Shown: positions 47,738-56,308, counted from the stretch's first letter. The stretch is 64,000 nt of DNA from Enterovibrio coralii (GCF_001559595.1 NZ_LNTY01000059.1:62001-126000); one strand, 5' to 3'. Translations and numbers: made by a program. The notes: generated from the sequence alone by a model not told the origin.

Positions 47738-48661
47738 ATGAAAATCGCAGTGTTAACTTCCGCAATGCTTGTCGCTCTGACTTCGATTCCAGCCAATGCG
47801 GCAACGGTTTACGACAGTGAAGGTACTGTTCTGAAAGTCGGTGGCCGTGCTGAAGCGCGTTTCAATGTGTCTGATGACAATGAAAGCGACAGCAACAGCT
47901 CATTTGAAGATAAATCTCGTGCTCGCGTTCACTTGAAAGGAAAGACTGAGCTTTCAGATGACCTGTACGGTTTTGGTAAGTATGAAGCAGAATTTTCTGG
48001 TGATGATAGCCTGAAGAATCGCTACATCTTCGCGGGTGTTGGTACAGCAGCGGGTGAGTTTTCTTACGGTAAGCAAGATTCTGCGCAAGTGCAATTGACG
48101 GACGTTACCGATGTGATGGCGACGTTTGGCGGTGACGCTGCGGATTTAGTTTCTGGCAACAAAGACAAGCGCGACAACAACTTCTTGTACGCGGGCGAGT
48201 TTGATGCGCTGTCAATTCAGGCAAACTACATCGCAGCAGACGAGAAAGATGCCGACAGCTATGGCATCTCAGCAATGTACGGCCTTGGCCCAGTAAGCGT
48301 GGGGGCTGGTTATGTGTCTCAGGACGCTGGCACGGAGTCAGATGACCAATTTAACTTTGTTGCTCAGTACGCACAAAGCGGCATTACGCTAGGCGCGCTT
48401 TACACCACAGGTTCAAAAAGCAATAAAGACTACACAGGCTTCGAAGCGGCTGCACAATACAAAGCAACCAAACAACTGAAGCTGGTGGCGGTATATAACT
48501 TTGGCGAGTTCGACGATACGGACACTGAAGAAGCAAACAACTTTGCTGCAGAAGCGGTATACAAGTTTAACGGCCACTTCCGTACTTACCTGGGTTACAA
48601 GTTTGAAGGTATCAAAGGTAAAGAAGACCAACTGCAAGCTGGCGTTCGCTACGACTTCTAA
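47738..48661 (+). CDS. OmpU-like outer-membrane porin
   Basis: A 307-residue Gram-negative porin. The signal peptide (residues 1-21, cut after ANA) is followed by ATVYDSEGTVLKVGGRAEARFNVSDDN, which is typical of Vibrio OmpU/OmpN-type porins. The 16-strand barrel alternates; SRARVHLKGKTELSDDLYGFGKYEAEF is a conserved early hairpin, and the C-terminus LQAGVRYDF ends in the aromatic residue recognised by the BAM machine. It is somewhat shorter than OmpU (about 340). Confidence 0.9.
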   Translation: MKIAVLTSAMLVALTSIPANAATVYDSEGTVLKVGGRAEARFNVSDDNESDSNSSFEDKSRARVHLKGKTELSDDLYGFGKYEAEFSGDDSLKNRYIFAGVGTAAGEFSYGKQDSAQVQLTDVTDVMATFGGDAADLVSGNKDKRDNNFLYAGEFDALSIQANYIAADEKDADSYGISAMYGLGPVSVGAGYVSQDAGTESDDQFNFVAQYAQSGITLGALYTTGSKSNKDYTGFEAAAQYKATKQLKLVAVYNFGEFDDTDTEEANNFAAEAVYKFNGHFRTYLGYKFEGIKGKEDQLQAGVRYDF

Positions 48662-48678
48662 GTCTTCCTACCTGCTAT

Positions 48679-48709
48679 AAAAAAGGCCAGCGTTACAGCT
48701 GGCCTTTTC
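48679..48709. terminator. bidirectional terminator between porin gene and tesB
   Basis: Stem AAGGCCAGC and GCTGGCCTT with loop GTTACA, flanked by A run and T run, between convergent genes. Confidence 0.87.
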
Positions 48710-48710
48710 T

Positions 48711-49577
48711 TTAGGATTTTTTGCTTTGACGCATCAAACCTTCTTGGACTGCCGAAGCAACAAGCTCGCCGCGTTGGTTGAATATTTCACCGCGAACAAG
48801 GCCACGAGAACCACTCGCTGAAGGACTGTCGATAGCAAACAGCAGCCACTCATCCATACGGAATTCACGGTGGAACCACATCGCGTGATCAATGGTGGCA
48901 ACCTTGAGTTTTGGTGTCATCACAGTCACACCATGCGGTTGTAAGGCTGTGGTCAAAAAGCCCCAGTCAGAAGCGTAAGCCAGCAAGTATTGATGCACTC
49001 GAAGATCATCACTCATCTTGCCGTTGGCGCGGATCCAAAGATATTGCTTTGCTTCGGTTTTCTGAGGTTGCAGTGGATTGATGATATTTACCGGACGCAC
49101 TTCAATCGGGCGTTCACCACCGAAGGTTTCCAGTAACTTTTTCGGCAGGTGTTGAGCGATAGCATCCACTAACTGCTTTTCTGACATCAAGCCTTCTGGG
49201 CCAGCCACGTCGGGCATGGCGGATTGGTGCTCAAAGCCGGGCTCACTTTTGTGGTAAGAGGCCGTTAGGTAGAAAATCGGTTGGCCGTATTGAACCGCTT
49301 TCACGCGGCGAGTGCTGAAACTGGCACCATCACGCAGGTTTTCTACGTCATAGACGATCGGTCTTTCCGGATCGCCTGGTCTTAAGAAGTAGCTGTGAAA
49401 TGAATGGACGAAGCGGTCGCCGTCCACTGTGCCTTTCGCGGCAGAAAGGGCTTGTCCAATAACTTGTCCGCCGTAAACTTGTGGCAAACCAAGATTCTCA
49501 CTTTGGCCGCGGTAAATTCCTTCTTCGATTTGTTCTAGCTTGAGCAGTGTTAACAACTCTTCCAGTTTTGTGCTCAT
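48711..49577 (-). CDS. tesB: acyl-CoA thioesterase II
   Basis: A 288-residue double-hotdog thioesterase matching E. coli TesB (286). Key stretches are VYGGQVIGQALSAA near residue 33, HSFHSYFLRPGDP near 58 and the catalytic region LATIDHAMWFHREFRMDEWLL near 225, which contains the family's aspartate. It hydrolyses medium and long acyl-CoA. The start at 49575-49577 gives MSTKLEELLTLL; the ATG 16 codons upstream is less likely. Neighbour of the ybaY-like gene, as in E. coli. Confidence 0.93.
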   Translation of the reverse strand: MSTKLEELLTLLKLEQIEEGIYRGQSENLGLPQVYGGQVIGQALSAAKGTVDGDRFVHSFHSYFLRPGDPERPIVYDVENLRDGASFSTRRVKAVQYGQPIFYLTASYHKSEPGFEHQSAMPDVAGPEGLMSEKQLVDAIAQHLPKKLLETFGGERPIEVRPVNIINPLQPQKTEAKQYLWIRANGKMSDDLRVHQYLLAYASDWGFLTTALQPHGVTVMTPKLKVATIDHAMWFHREFRMDEWLLFAIDSPSASGSRGLVRGEIFNQRGELVASAVQEGLMRQSKKS

Positions 49578-49804
49578 AAACCCTCTGACACACCCACATT
49601 GCATAAATTGACAAAGAAATGACATATTCCTCTCAATTTATCCATAAATTATTTGGAATCTAGAGGTTAATATACCAGAGCTAGAGTGTCTCAGTGTGAA
49701 AACCTGTGATCTTAAACCCATTAATTGGGTGCGGGTTTTTATTCAATAGCTGTTACACTATTGTTAGTTTTCTCTATACAGCTAAGAAGTTGGAGCTTCG
49801 TACC

Positions 49805-50224
49805 ATGAAAAAGGTGTTTTTCGGTTTTTTTGCGGCACTGTCGCTGCTCGCATTCACAGCATGCAGTAATTTCATGGAAGAGAGAGACATGGCAAATATT
49901 CAAGGTGATGTGTATTACCTTCAGCGCATTGCGTTGCCTGATAACGCGAAGCTAACGGTAACGCTGGCGGATGTGTCTTTGGCAGACGCACCCATGGATG
50001 TGATTAGCAGCCAGTCTTACATCACAGAAGGTCAGCAGGTGCCACTGCCGTTTAATCTTAGCTACTCGCCATCAGAAATTAAGCCAAACCACACCTACAG
50101 TGTGAGTGCGAAGATTGAAGTAGACGGTGAGTTGATGTTCATCAGTGACACGGCATACAACGTGATTACCGATCCAAACAACACGACGAATGTGAGAATC
50201 CAAGTGGTTAGCGCACAGCGTTAA
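49805..50224 (+). CDS. YbaY-like lipoprotein
   Basis: A 139-residue lipoprotein: signal with lipobox FTAC near residue 19, then a beta-sandwich-like domain with QGDVYYLQRIALPDNAKLTVTLADVSLADAP, the pattern of the YbaY/YscW type III pilotin-like family. The E. coli relative is also between tesB and ybaZ. Function unknown, perhaps a chaperone for outer-membrane lipids or proteins. The ATG at 49805 was chosen because the signal starts there. Confidence 0.85.
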   Translation: MKKVFFGFFAALSLLAFTACSNFMEERDMANIQGDVYYLQRIALPDNAKLTVTLADVSLADAPMDVISSQSYITEGQQVPLPFNLSYSPSEIKPNHTYSVSAKIEVDGELMFISDTAYNVITDPNNTTNVRIQVVSAQR

Positions 50225-50547
50225 GCAGGTTCTCCATCCCAACGATAACGGCGCATTGAAATGGCGCCGTTTTCTTTTACCTCGACACCATCATCCAACA
50301 GCAATTCTCGTTGTCGCGTAAAGCGCGAACCTGTCAGTGAAATCATACCTTTAGCATTCACCACCCGAAACCATGGCAGGCGGCTATCCTTGGGTAAGGT
50401 GCCCAATAATTTGCCGACATGACGAGCGTGGCGCGGGTAGCCCGCCATTTTTGCGACGTCGCCGTAAGTTGTTACTTTTCCTTGTGGGATCTGCGCCAGT
50501 ACAGCATAGATTTGCAGATCAAAATTAGGCATATTTAAAGCAGTCAT
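50221..50547 (-). CDS. MGMT-fold alkyltransferase-like protein (Atl/YbaZ type)
   Basis: A 108-residue protein of the alkylguanine-DNA alkyltransferase C-terminal fold: IPQGKVTTYGDVAKMAGYPRHARHVGKLL with HTH and arginine finger. The active-site motif reads PWFRV, with Trp in place of the acceptor Cys of PCHRV, so it cannot transfer alkyl groups; such ATL proteins bind O6-alkylguanine and flag it for nucleotide excision repair. E. coli ybaZ also lies next to ybaY. A shorter start (50532) is possible. It overlaps the convergent lipoprotein gene's stop by four bases. Confidence 0.87.
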   Translation of the reverse strand: MTALNMPNFDLQIYAVLAQIPQGKVTTYGDVAKMAGYPRHARHVGKLLGTLPKDSRLPWFRVVNAKGMISLTGSRFTRQRELLLDDGVEVKENGAISMRRYRWDGEPA

Positions 50548-50688
50548 CGCTACAATCGGACAAAATAAAAGTAAGAACAATATACCAAGTGTGCACCAAC
50601 AAAGAGAAAAGAAAGGGCACAAGATTCTAAAGAAAGCACACCTTGGTAACACAATGAGGTCGACATAGAAGCGCAAGGAGGTGTGGCT

Positions 50689-51420
50689 ATGTGGTATTCG
50701 ACAATGCTCATGATAACGTCAGCCGTGATGGTGGTGGGAGCGGCGCTTTCACTCGCGATTGCGGACGGCAACATTCCCTTGATTGCGTTTGCAATTCCTG
50801 CGCTTTTCTTTGCTCGTGGCGGCATCGCCGTTTGGTTTCTGGCATTGGGTCTGGTTGGATTCGGTGCGGTTACGCCTTATCAGCCGATCTCAATCTCGCT
50901 CAGCCTTTGGATGATACTGCCCGCGCTTGTTCTTATCACCGGCGTTAAACGCAATTGGCAAGTATCGGTTCTCGTGATTTCCGTGGTTATCGCCATGGAA
51001 TGTGGCGTGCTCGCGCTACAAAGTGACCAGAAGCTAGGCGGCGCAATGAGCTATACCTTGCTGCAAATTGTCTGCGTCATGATGGTTTGGGTCTCAGTGC
51101 ATTTCTGGAAGCCTGTAAAAACCATTAGCTGGTGGCCTGCACTTTTGATTTTTGCACTCTTTGCGGGTGGCTGGGGACAAGCCGCATTATTGGCATTTTG
51201 TGGCAGTGTGTTGGCCTTGTCACTGCAAGAGCTAAATCGACTTGGCGGTGAAGACAGAGGCGACAAACTGAGCGTAATTCTTCCTGCCATTGCCTTTGCA
51301 ACCATCGTAGTGATTCCCGATTTCAGTGTGCCGAATCCGGTGTTTGTCGCTTGGTTGCTGTCTCTCACCATCGCATGGCTCGGGGATTATTTGATCAACA
51401 CAGAGAACGAAGAAGAGTAA
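50689..51420 (+). CDS. multipass inner-membrane protein of unknown function
   Basis: A 243-residue protein with about eight hydrophobic segments and very few charged loops. I recognise no characterised family. The ATG at 50689 follows an AAGGAG ribosome site by eight bases. It lies directly upstream of ffs on the same strand and is the last chromosomal protein gene before the transposon. Confidence 0.75.
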   Translation: MWYSTMLMITSAVMVVGAALSLAIADGNIPLIAFAIPALFFARGGIAVWFLALGLVGFGAVTPYQPISISLSLWMILPALVLITGVKRNWQVSVLVISVVIAMECGVLALQSDQKLGGAMSYTLLQIVCVMMVWVSVHFWKPVKTISWWPALLIFALFAGGWGQAALLAFCGSVLALSLQELNRLGGEDRGDKLSVILPAIAFATIVVIPDFSVPNPVFVAWLLSLTIAWLGDYLINTENEEE

Positions 51421-51546
51421 GCGGGTAAAATCTCGCCATTCAATCGCTTAAACGCCGCTAAGCCCTTGCATTGGTGGTTGGGTTCCCACATAATGCGCTC
51501 GAACCAACCGATTCTTCGACAGATTTCGGACGGTGTATCAAATCTA

Positions 51547-51661
51547 TGGAGGCCTCCTTGGTCCTCCCGCAACACTAACTTGTGTACTGGGTCAGGTCCG
51601 GAAGGAAGCAGCCCGCGCTTGGGACGTGTGTGCCGGGATGTGGCTGGGGAGGCTTCCACCC
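51547..51661 (+). ncRNA. ffs: signal recognition particle RNA (4.5S RNA)
   Basis: About 115 bases with the strictly conserved SRP RNA tip GGTCAGGTCCGGAAGGAAGC at 51590-51609, the opposing strand GTGTGTGCCGGGATGTGGCTGG and closing ends GGAGGCC/GGCTTCC. It matches E. coli 4.5S RNA over its whole length. SRP RNA pairs with Ffh to target membrane proteins. It also serves as the attachment site of the transposon, which begins 13 bases after its 3' end. Confidence 0.96.
51594..51625 (+). other. protospacer in ffs recognised by the transposon's own guide (spacer 3)
   Basis: This 32-base stretch of ffs matches CRISPR spacer 3 (62781-62812) at 24 positions. The mismatches are at 6, 12, 13, 18, 22, 24, 26 and 30 counted from the PAM side. 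Positions 6, 12, 18, 24 and 30 are the bases flipped out of pairing in type I-F effector complexes. The two bases before it are TC, not the usual CC, so PAM use must be relaxed. The distance from its end to the transposon tip is 48 bp. Confidence 0.88.
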
Positions 51662-51668
51662 ATCTAGC

Positions 51669-51673
51669 GTTTC
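51669..51673. other. presumed 5-bp target-site duplication (right copy)
   Basis: GTTTC directly precedes the transposon tip TGT. Tn7-like elements duplicate 5 bp. The partner copy at the left end is beyond the window, so this is a prediction. Confidence 0.5.
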
Positions 51674-51742
51674 TGTTTCTGATACCATAAGTCTGCAAAT
51701 TAGCACCACAAGTTTGCAAATTGACACCATAAGATTGCACAA
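51674..51742. repeat. transposon right end with three TnsB-type sites
   Basis: The tip is TGTTTCTGATACC. Three related sites follow, with cores ACCATAAGTCTGCAAATT at 51684, ACCACAAGTTTGCAAATT at 51705 and ACCATAAGATTGCAC at 51726, at an exact pitch of 21 bp. Clustered, overlapping sites of about 20 bp are typical of Tn7-like right ends bound by TnsB. tnsA starts 35 bases further on, also as in Tn7. Confidence 0.85.
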
Positions 51743-51776
51743 CTACCTTTATCTGTAACAAAACAACATGCGGTAA

Positions 51777-52409
51777 ATGCCCATGTATCGTCGCAATCTA
51801 AAGCACTCTCGCGTCAAAAATCTCTTTAAATTCTGCAGCTTAAAGAATGGTTCTGTTCTTACCGTTGAATCCGCCTTAGAGTTCGATACTTGCTTTCACC
51901 TCGAATATTGTAAAGACATTGTGTGTTTCGAGGCTCAGCCAGAAGGCTTTTACTATCAATTTGAAGGTAAAAAGCTGCCTTATACACCAGATTTTCGGGT
52001 TAGCTATGAAGATAGACGTGAGGTATTTCTGGAGATAAAGCCTGCCAGCAAAATTGAAGGGGATGAGTTTCGTCGGAAGTTTGTCGGCAAAATGGAAGTA
52101 GCAAAATCTTTGGGGTGTCCTCTTTCATTGGTAACCGATAACCAAATCAGAGTTAATCCAGTCCTATACAATCTGAAGCTATTGCACCGCTATACAGGTA
52201 TCGTTGGCATCAACGCTATACAAGCGCAGCTACTCAAAGTGGTGAGAGCAAGTGGGTTAGTCTCTATTAATGACTTGTCACAACGAGTTCATGTCTCTAG
52301 TGGAGAGTTAAAAGCCAATGCGTTGGCGCTAATTTCACGTGGGCAATTGCAGGCAGAATTGAATAAAGAGAAATTTGGCATGCACAGTGTGGTGTGGATT
52401 GGAGCATGA
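51777..52409 (+). CDS. tnsA: Tn7-like transposase endonuclease subunit TnsA
   Basis: A 210-residue restriction-enzyme-like nuclease that cuts the 5' ends of the transposon. The PD-(D/E)xK-type core is visible: ESALEFDTCFHLEY near residue 30, YTPDFRV near 76 and VFLEIKP near 89, matching the E, D and (Q/E)xK positions of Tn7 TnsA. A C-terminal winged-helix region follows. A second ATG two codons in is possible. Its TGA overlaps the tnsB ATG. Separate TnsA and TnsB with cut-and-paste movement are usual for I-F3 elements. Confidence 0.92.
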   Translation: MPMYRRNLKHSRVKNLFKFCSLKNGSVLTVESALEFDTCFHLEYCKDIVCFEAQPEGFYYQFEGKKLPYTPDFRVSYEDRREVFLEIKPASKIEGDEFRRKFVGKMEVAKSLGCPLSLVTDNQIRVNPVLYNLKLLHRYTGIVGINAIQAQLLKVVRASGLVSINDLSQRVHVSSGELKANALALISRGQLQAELNKEKFGMHSVVWIGA

Positions 52410-54286
52410 ACTCCAGTGATGACGACGATAGCCTACCACTGTTCAGCAATGAATTTTCGCCATCATCGAGTTCGGAATATAAACCAAATAGCTCCCCACC
52501 CAAAGAACCACAAAAGCTAATAGAAAGAGATCTTGATAGCTATCCTGCACACCTGAAAGAAGAAGCGATCAAACGCTTTCGATTACTCGCCTTTATCAAT
52601 AAAAACCTCAATGGTGGCTGGACACCTAAAAACCTTAACCCGCTAATCCAGCAGCACTTTGAAGAAACAGGGCAATCAGACCCACCAAAAAGCCGAGTGG
52701 TATGCAATTGGCGAAAAAGCTATGAATTGTCGGGTGGAAAGATCACAGCGTTGGTTCCAAAGCATCATCGCAAAGGTAATTACGAATTAAAGAATACCGG
52801 TGATGGCGCTATTTTTCATGATGCGCTGGAACGATTTTTAAATGCCCGAAGACCCTCGATGACTACGGCCTATGAGTACTACAAAGATCAAATATTACTT
52901 AGCAATGAAAGGCTTGTTGAGGGTGTTATAAAGCCACTGTCCTATTCGGGCTTCAAAAAGCGCATTAAGCAGCTTCCGCCCTATCAGGTAGCTGTCGCAA
53001 GGCACGGCAAGTTTATGGCGGATCAGTGGTATGGTTATTTCAGTGCTCACAAGCCCCCGACGCGCATTTTAGAAAAGGTTGAAATTGACCATACACCGCT
53101 AGATCTCATTTTGATTGATGATGAGCTTTTTGTTCCGTTTGGCCGACCGTATTTAACCTTGCTCATCGATGTATTTAGTTCCTGCATAGTTGGCTTCCAC
53201 CTTGGTTACAAAGCACCAAGCTATGACTCAGTGAGTAAAGCAATTATCCATGCGACCAAGCCCAAGGATTACCTTGATAGTATTGCCAGCGACTTCCAAC
53301 ATGACTGGCCTTGTTGTGGAAAAATCGAGACGTTGGTTGTTGATAATGGGGCAGAGTTTTGGAGCGAGAGCTTAGCGCAAGCATGCTTGGAGTCAGGGAT
53401 TAACATTCAGTTTAACCCTGTTAGGAAACCTTGGCTCAAACCATTCGTTGAACGACTGTTTGGCACGATTAACCAGAAATTTCTCGACCCTTTTCCTGGG
53501 AAAACCTTCTCCAGTGTGTTGGAAAAAGAGGAATACAACCCTGAAAAAGATGCTGTTATTCGATTCTCTACTTTCATCGAGTTATTTCATCGCTGGATAG
53601 TGGATGTGTACCATCACGACGCTGATTCCAGAAAAACTCGCATACCTGCAAAGCTTTGGCAGCAAGGATATGAAGATTATCCGCCGCTAGCCATGTCTCA
53701 GGAAGATATCGACAAACTCACCGTAGTAATGGGAGTGAAGTGGCAACCGACATTGACCAGGCTTGGTTTTAAAATTAAGCATTTGAGGTATGACTGCCCT
53801 GAGCTTTCTGAGTATCGAAAACGCTATCCCCAAACTGAAAGTAGCCGCAAGAAGTTGGTGAAAATTGACCCCGATGATATATCCAGAATATTTGTCTATC
53901 TGGAAGAGTTAGACGGCTACTTAGAAGTCCCTTGCGAAGACCCTATTGGCTATACAAAGAACCTTTCATGGCATCAACACCAAGTGCTTGCTCATTCACA
54001 TCATAAGTTTATTGAAGGGAGTATTGACGTATTGAGTTTGGCGAAGGCTAGATTGGCTATTCATCAACGTGTGCAGCAAGAGCAAGAAGAATATAGGTTG
54101 TTGCCAAGCAAGGTAAAACGAGAAAGAGGGCAGAGGAAGTTGGCCGAATTTTCTGGTGTAGAGCAGGGGGGAAATTCAACCGTTGCTTTACCCTCAAAGG
54201 CCGCAAAGAAAGATTCAAAGGATGAAGGAGTTAAAGGTTTACTCGACGATTGGGACGATATGATCAGTAATTTGGATGGCTACTAG
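52406..54286 (+). CDS. tnsB: Tn7-like DDE transposase TnsB
   Basis: A 626-residue transposase of the retroviral-integrase fold. The N-terminal half has HTH-type DNA-binding domains that recognise the end sites. The catalytic triad is D228 (VEIDHT), D313 (VVDNGAEF) and E349 (PFVERLFGTIN), with the 35-residue DE spacing. A C-terminal tail for TnsC contact follows. The ATG at 52406 overlaps the tnsA stop; a GTG at 52394 is an alternative start. It joins 3' ends to target DNA and duplicates 5 bp. Confidence 0.94.
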   Translation: MNSSDDDDSLPLFSNEFSPSSSSEYKPNSSPPKEPQKLIERDLDSYPAHLKEEAIKRFRLLAFINKNLNGGWTPKNLNPLIQQHFEETGQSDPPKSRVVCNWRKSYELSGGKITALVPKHHRKGNYELKNTGDGAIFHDALERFLNARRPSMTTAYEYYKDQILLSNERLVEGVIKPLSYSGFKKRIKQLPPYQVAVARHGKFMADQWYGYFSAHKPPTRILEKVEIDHTPLDLILIDDELFVPFGRPYLTLLIDVFSSCIVGFHLGYKAPSYDSVSKAIIHATKPKDYLDSIASDFQHDWPCCGKIETLVVDNGAEFWSESLAQACLESGINIQFNPVRKPWLKPFVERLFGTINQKFLDPFPGKTFSSVLEKEEYNPEKDAVIRFSTFIELFHRWIVDVYHHDADSRKTRIPAKLWQQGYEDYPPLAMSQEDIDKLTVVMGVKWQPTLTRLGFKIKHLRYDCPELSEYRKRYPQTESSRKKLVKIDPDDISRIFVYLEELDGYLEVPCEDPIGYTKNLSWHQHQVLAHSHHKFIEGSIDVLSLAKARLAIHQRVQQEQEEYRLLPSKVKRERGQRKLAEFSGVEQGGNSTVALPSKAAKKDSKDEGVKGLLDDWDDMISNLDGY

Positions 54287-55305
54287 TGAAAGCGATGACA
54301 GAAGAGCAGAGCGTTAAACTCAAAGCGTTTTTGAACTGCTTTGTCGAATACCCGCTGTTGACTGAAATTATGGGGGATTTTGACAGACTTAGGCAGAATC
54401 GATTGCTCGGCGGTGACCAACAATGCATGTTACTGACGGGGGACACAGGTTGCGGTAAGTCGCATCTCATTCGGTACTATCAAAGCCGAGAGCAGTCTGA
54501 ACCAAAAGGCAGATTTGATTCCTCCCCCATTCTTGTAAGCAGGATTCCCAGCAAGCTAAGCCTTGAAGAAACGGTTCTGCAGCTCTTAAAGGATCTTGGC
54601 CAATTCGGTACAACGACCCGAGGCAGATCGAGAATTACGACTGATTCCAGCCTCACACACTCGCTTGTCGAACTACTTCGAAAAAAGCAGGTTGAGCTCA
54701 TTATCATCAATGAGTTTCAGGAGCTTATTGAGTACAAGTCAGCTGAGAAAAAACAGGCGATTGCTAATCGTCTGAAGTACATATCAGAAGAAGCTGGCGT
54801 TCCGATTGTTCTTGTCGGTATGCCTTGGGCTGAGATGATCGCAGAAGAACCCCAATGGTCTTCAAGATTGGTCACCCGCCGCTCTCTCCCATACTTCAAA
54901 CTTTCGGAAGACCCCGTCCACTTTGTTCAATTCTTAAAAGGCTTGGCTAAAAAAATGCCCTTTGATAAGCCACCAAAGCTGGAAGATAAGAAAACATCTA
55001 TCAGTCTCTTCGCTGCAAGCAGAGGTGAGCTAAGAGCCCTTAGGCATTTGATTAACGATGCTGTGAAAGATGCAGTGTTGGAAGATGAACGAGAGTTTAA
55101 TGTGCAAAGGCTCCACCATTCGTTCACCAAGTTGAATCCTCAAGTGCGGAACCCTTTTGAACTCCCACTCAATGAGATAAAGCTGTCTGAAATAGAACAC
55201 TACTCAGGCTACAACCCCAGAGCCATGAGCAATGACGATGCACTAACTAATCGCATGTTCAGCGAAAACATCCCACTAAAAGAGCTTTTGAAGAAAAAGG
55301 GTTAG
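54286..55305 (+). CDS. tnsC: Tn7-like AAA+ transposition regulator TnsC
   Basis: A 339-residue AAA+ ATPase. Walker A is LTGDTGCGKSHL near residue 46, Walker B is LIIINEFQEL near residue 142 and an arginine-finger/sensor region follows (RLVTRRSLPYF). TnsC forms rings on DNA and links the guide-RNA complex with TniQ to the TnsA-TnsB transposase. The GTG start overlaps the tnsB stop codon (TAGTG); an ATG three codons in is possible. It completes the tnsABC operon. Confidence 0.93.
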   Translation: MKAMTEEQSVKLKAFLNCFVEYPLLTEIMGDFDRLRQNRLLGGDQQCMLLTGDTGCGKSHLIRYYQSREQSEPKGRFDSSPILVSRIPSKLSLEETVLQLLKDLGQFGTTTRGRSRITTDSSLTHSLVELLRKKQVELIIINEFQELIEYKSAEKKQAIANRLKYISEEAGVPIVLVGMPWAEMIAEEPQWSSRLVTRRSLPYFKLSEDPVHFVQFLKGLAKKMPFDKPPKLEDKKTSISLFAASRGELRALRHLINDAVKDAVLEDEREFNVQRLHHSFTKLNPQVRNPFELPLNEIKLSEIEHYSGYNPRAMSNDDALTNRMFSENIPLKELLKKKG

Positions 55306-55321
55306 CTAGAGACTTTAAAAG

Positions 55322-55386
55322 CTAAGTATTCCTTAGTACATTTGTGTGCGTGATACTAAGAAAATCTTAGTTACTTATTCTAAGTA
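55322..55386. promoter_or_regulatory. Xre operators upstream of xre
   Basis: Two palindromes of the form CTAAG-N5-CTTAG, at 55322-55336 (CTAAGTATTCCTTAG) and 55356-55370 (CTAAGAAAATCTTAG), plus a related TACTTA-N3-TAAGTA at 55372-55386, just before the xre start. Their centres are 34 bp apart. The first differs by one base from the palindrome before tniQ (57532-57546). Autoregulation by Xre is the natural reading. Confidence 0.75.
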
Positions 55387-55397
55387 GCTGAAGATTT

Positions 55398-55700
55398 ATG
55401 GAATCACCTTTCCCAATTAGACTGCGTGCTGCGCGTAAAGTCGCAGGTATGACTCAACAACAGTTAGGCATAAATCTCGGTATGGATCCCAATACAGCCA
55501 GTGCGCGCCTCAATCAGTACGAAAAAGGTAAACACGCACCAGATTACCAAACAGCCAAGAGACTGGCTGATGAGCTAGGCGTGCCTGTGGCGTATCTTTA
55601 TTGTGATAATGATCTGTTGGCATCACTGTTACTAGCCTTGGGCAAACTTCCCCCCAATAAACAGCAGGAGCTGCTGGATGAAATTCGGGCAGACTTCTGA
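55398..55700 (+). CDS. Xre-family transcriptional regulator of the transposon
   Basis: A 100-residue regulator with a classic HTH_3 domain: IRLRAARKVAGMTQQQLGINLGMDPNTASARLNQYEKGKHAP (residues 6-47), then a helical C-terminus for dimerisation. A Xre gene between tnsC and tniQ is a known trait of I-F3b CRISPR-transposons, where it controls guide RNA or cas expression. Its own promoter and that of tniQ share the CTAAG-N5-CTTAG operators. It starts 93 bases after tnsC. Confidence 0.88.
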   Translation: MESPFPIRLRAARKVAGMTQQQLGINLGMDPNTASARLNQYEKGKHAPDYQTAKRLADELGVPVAYLYCDNDLLASLLLALGKLPPNKQQELLDEIRADF

Positions 55701-56308
55701 TCATTGTCTGCCAGAGTTGAAAAATTTAATGGCTTAAAATTGGACAGAAACGGCTTGGAGCGTGCGCACTAAACCGATAATTTCGGATAAGCTGCGTTTT
55801 GGAAGGTCTCAAATGTGTCTACTGAGTCGACGGCTATTCAGACCATGTATTTTCAGTATATTAGAAAAATCGAGTACATGATTCATGTATCAGATAGAAA
55901 TTGATAAAAAACAATATCATAAACCAGATACATGTTTTATGTATCACGATTCATGTATCTACTTTTGCTAAAGTAGTAACAATAAATATAGTACCTATGC
56001 ATTTACTTTAATATGCAGTAAAAACAGTATATTAAATTAAAATAGCTCCTAATAATGCGATGGGAGCGACATACAATTCTATGTGTAGATACAACCAAAG
56101 CCTAATCTAATGAAGTAGGTAGACCGATCTACTCAAGTGTAAAGAATAGGGCCTAAACGTGCCAGAATTGGTCGGACTGACACAGGTTTGGACAGGAATG
56201 TGTTTGAGTTGATGCACTAAACCGTCGGTTTCAGATAAGTATTGTTTGGGCAAATTATGACTTCCGAAATGTCTATCAATCGGTGGCTATTCACCGCCGT
56301 TTGGCAGT
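55701..56308. other. AT-rich gene-free stretch with degenerate direct repeats
   Basis: No gene found. Two diverged direct repeats of about 140 bases (55708-55852 and 56158-56305) share GCCAGA.TTG, TTGGACAG.AA, CACTAAACCG, TTTC.GATAAG and GGCTATTCA in the same order. Between them is a run of ATGTATC-type motifs, including the palindrome GATACATGTTTTATGTATC at 55927-55945 and ATTCATGTATC at 55881 and 55949. This looks like decayed or regulatory sequence between transposon genes. Confidence 0.5.

Noticed and set aside
51745..51760. A fourth TnsB site in the right end
   Set aside because: ACCTTTATCTGTAACA shares only ACC and a few bases with the other three and breaks the 21-bp pitch.
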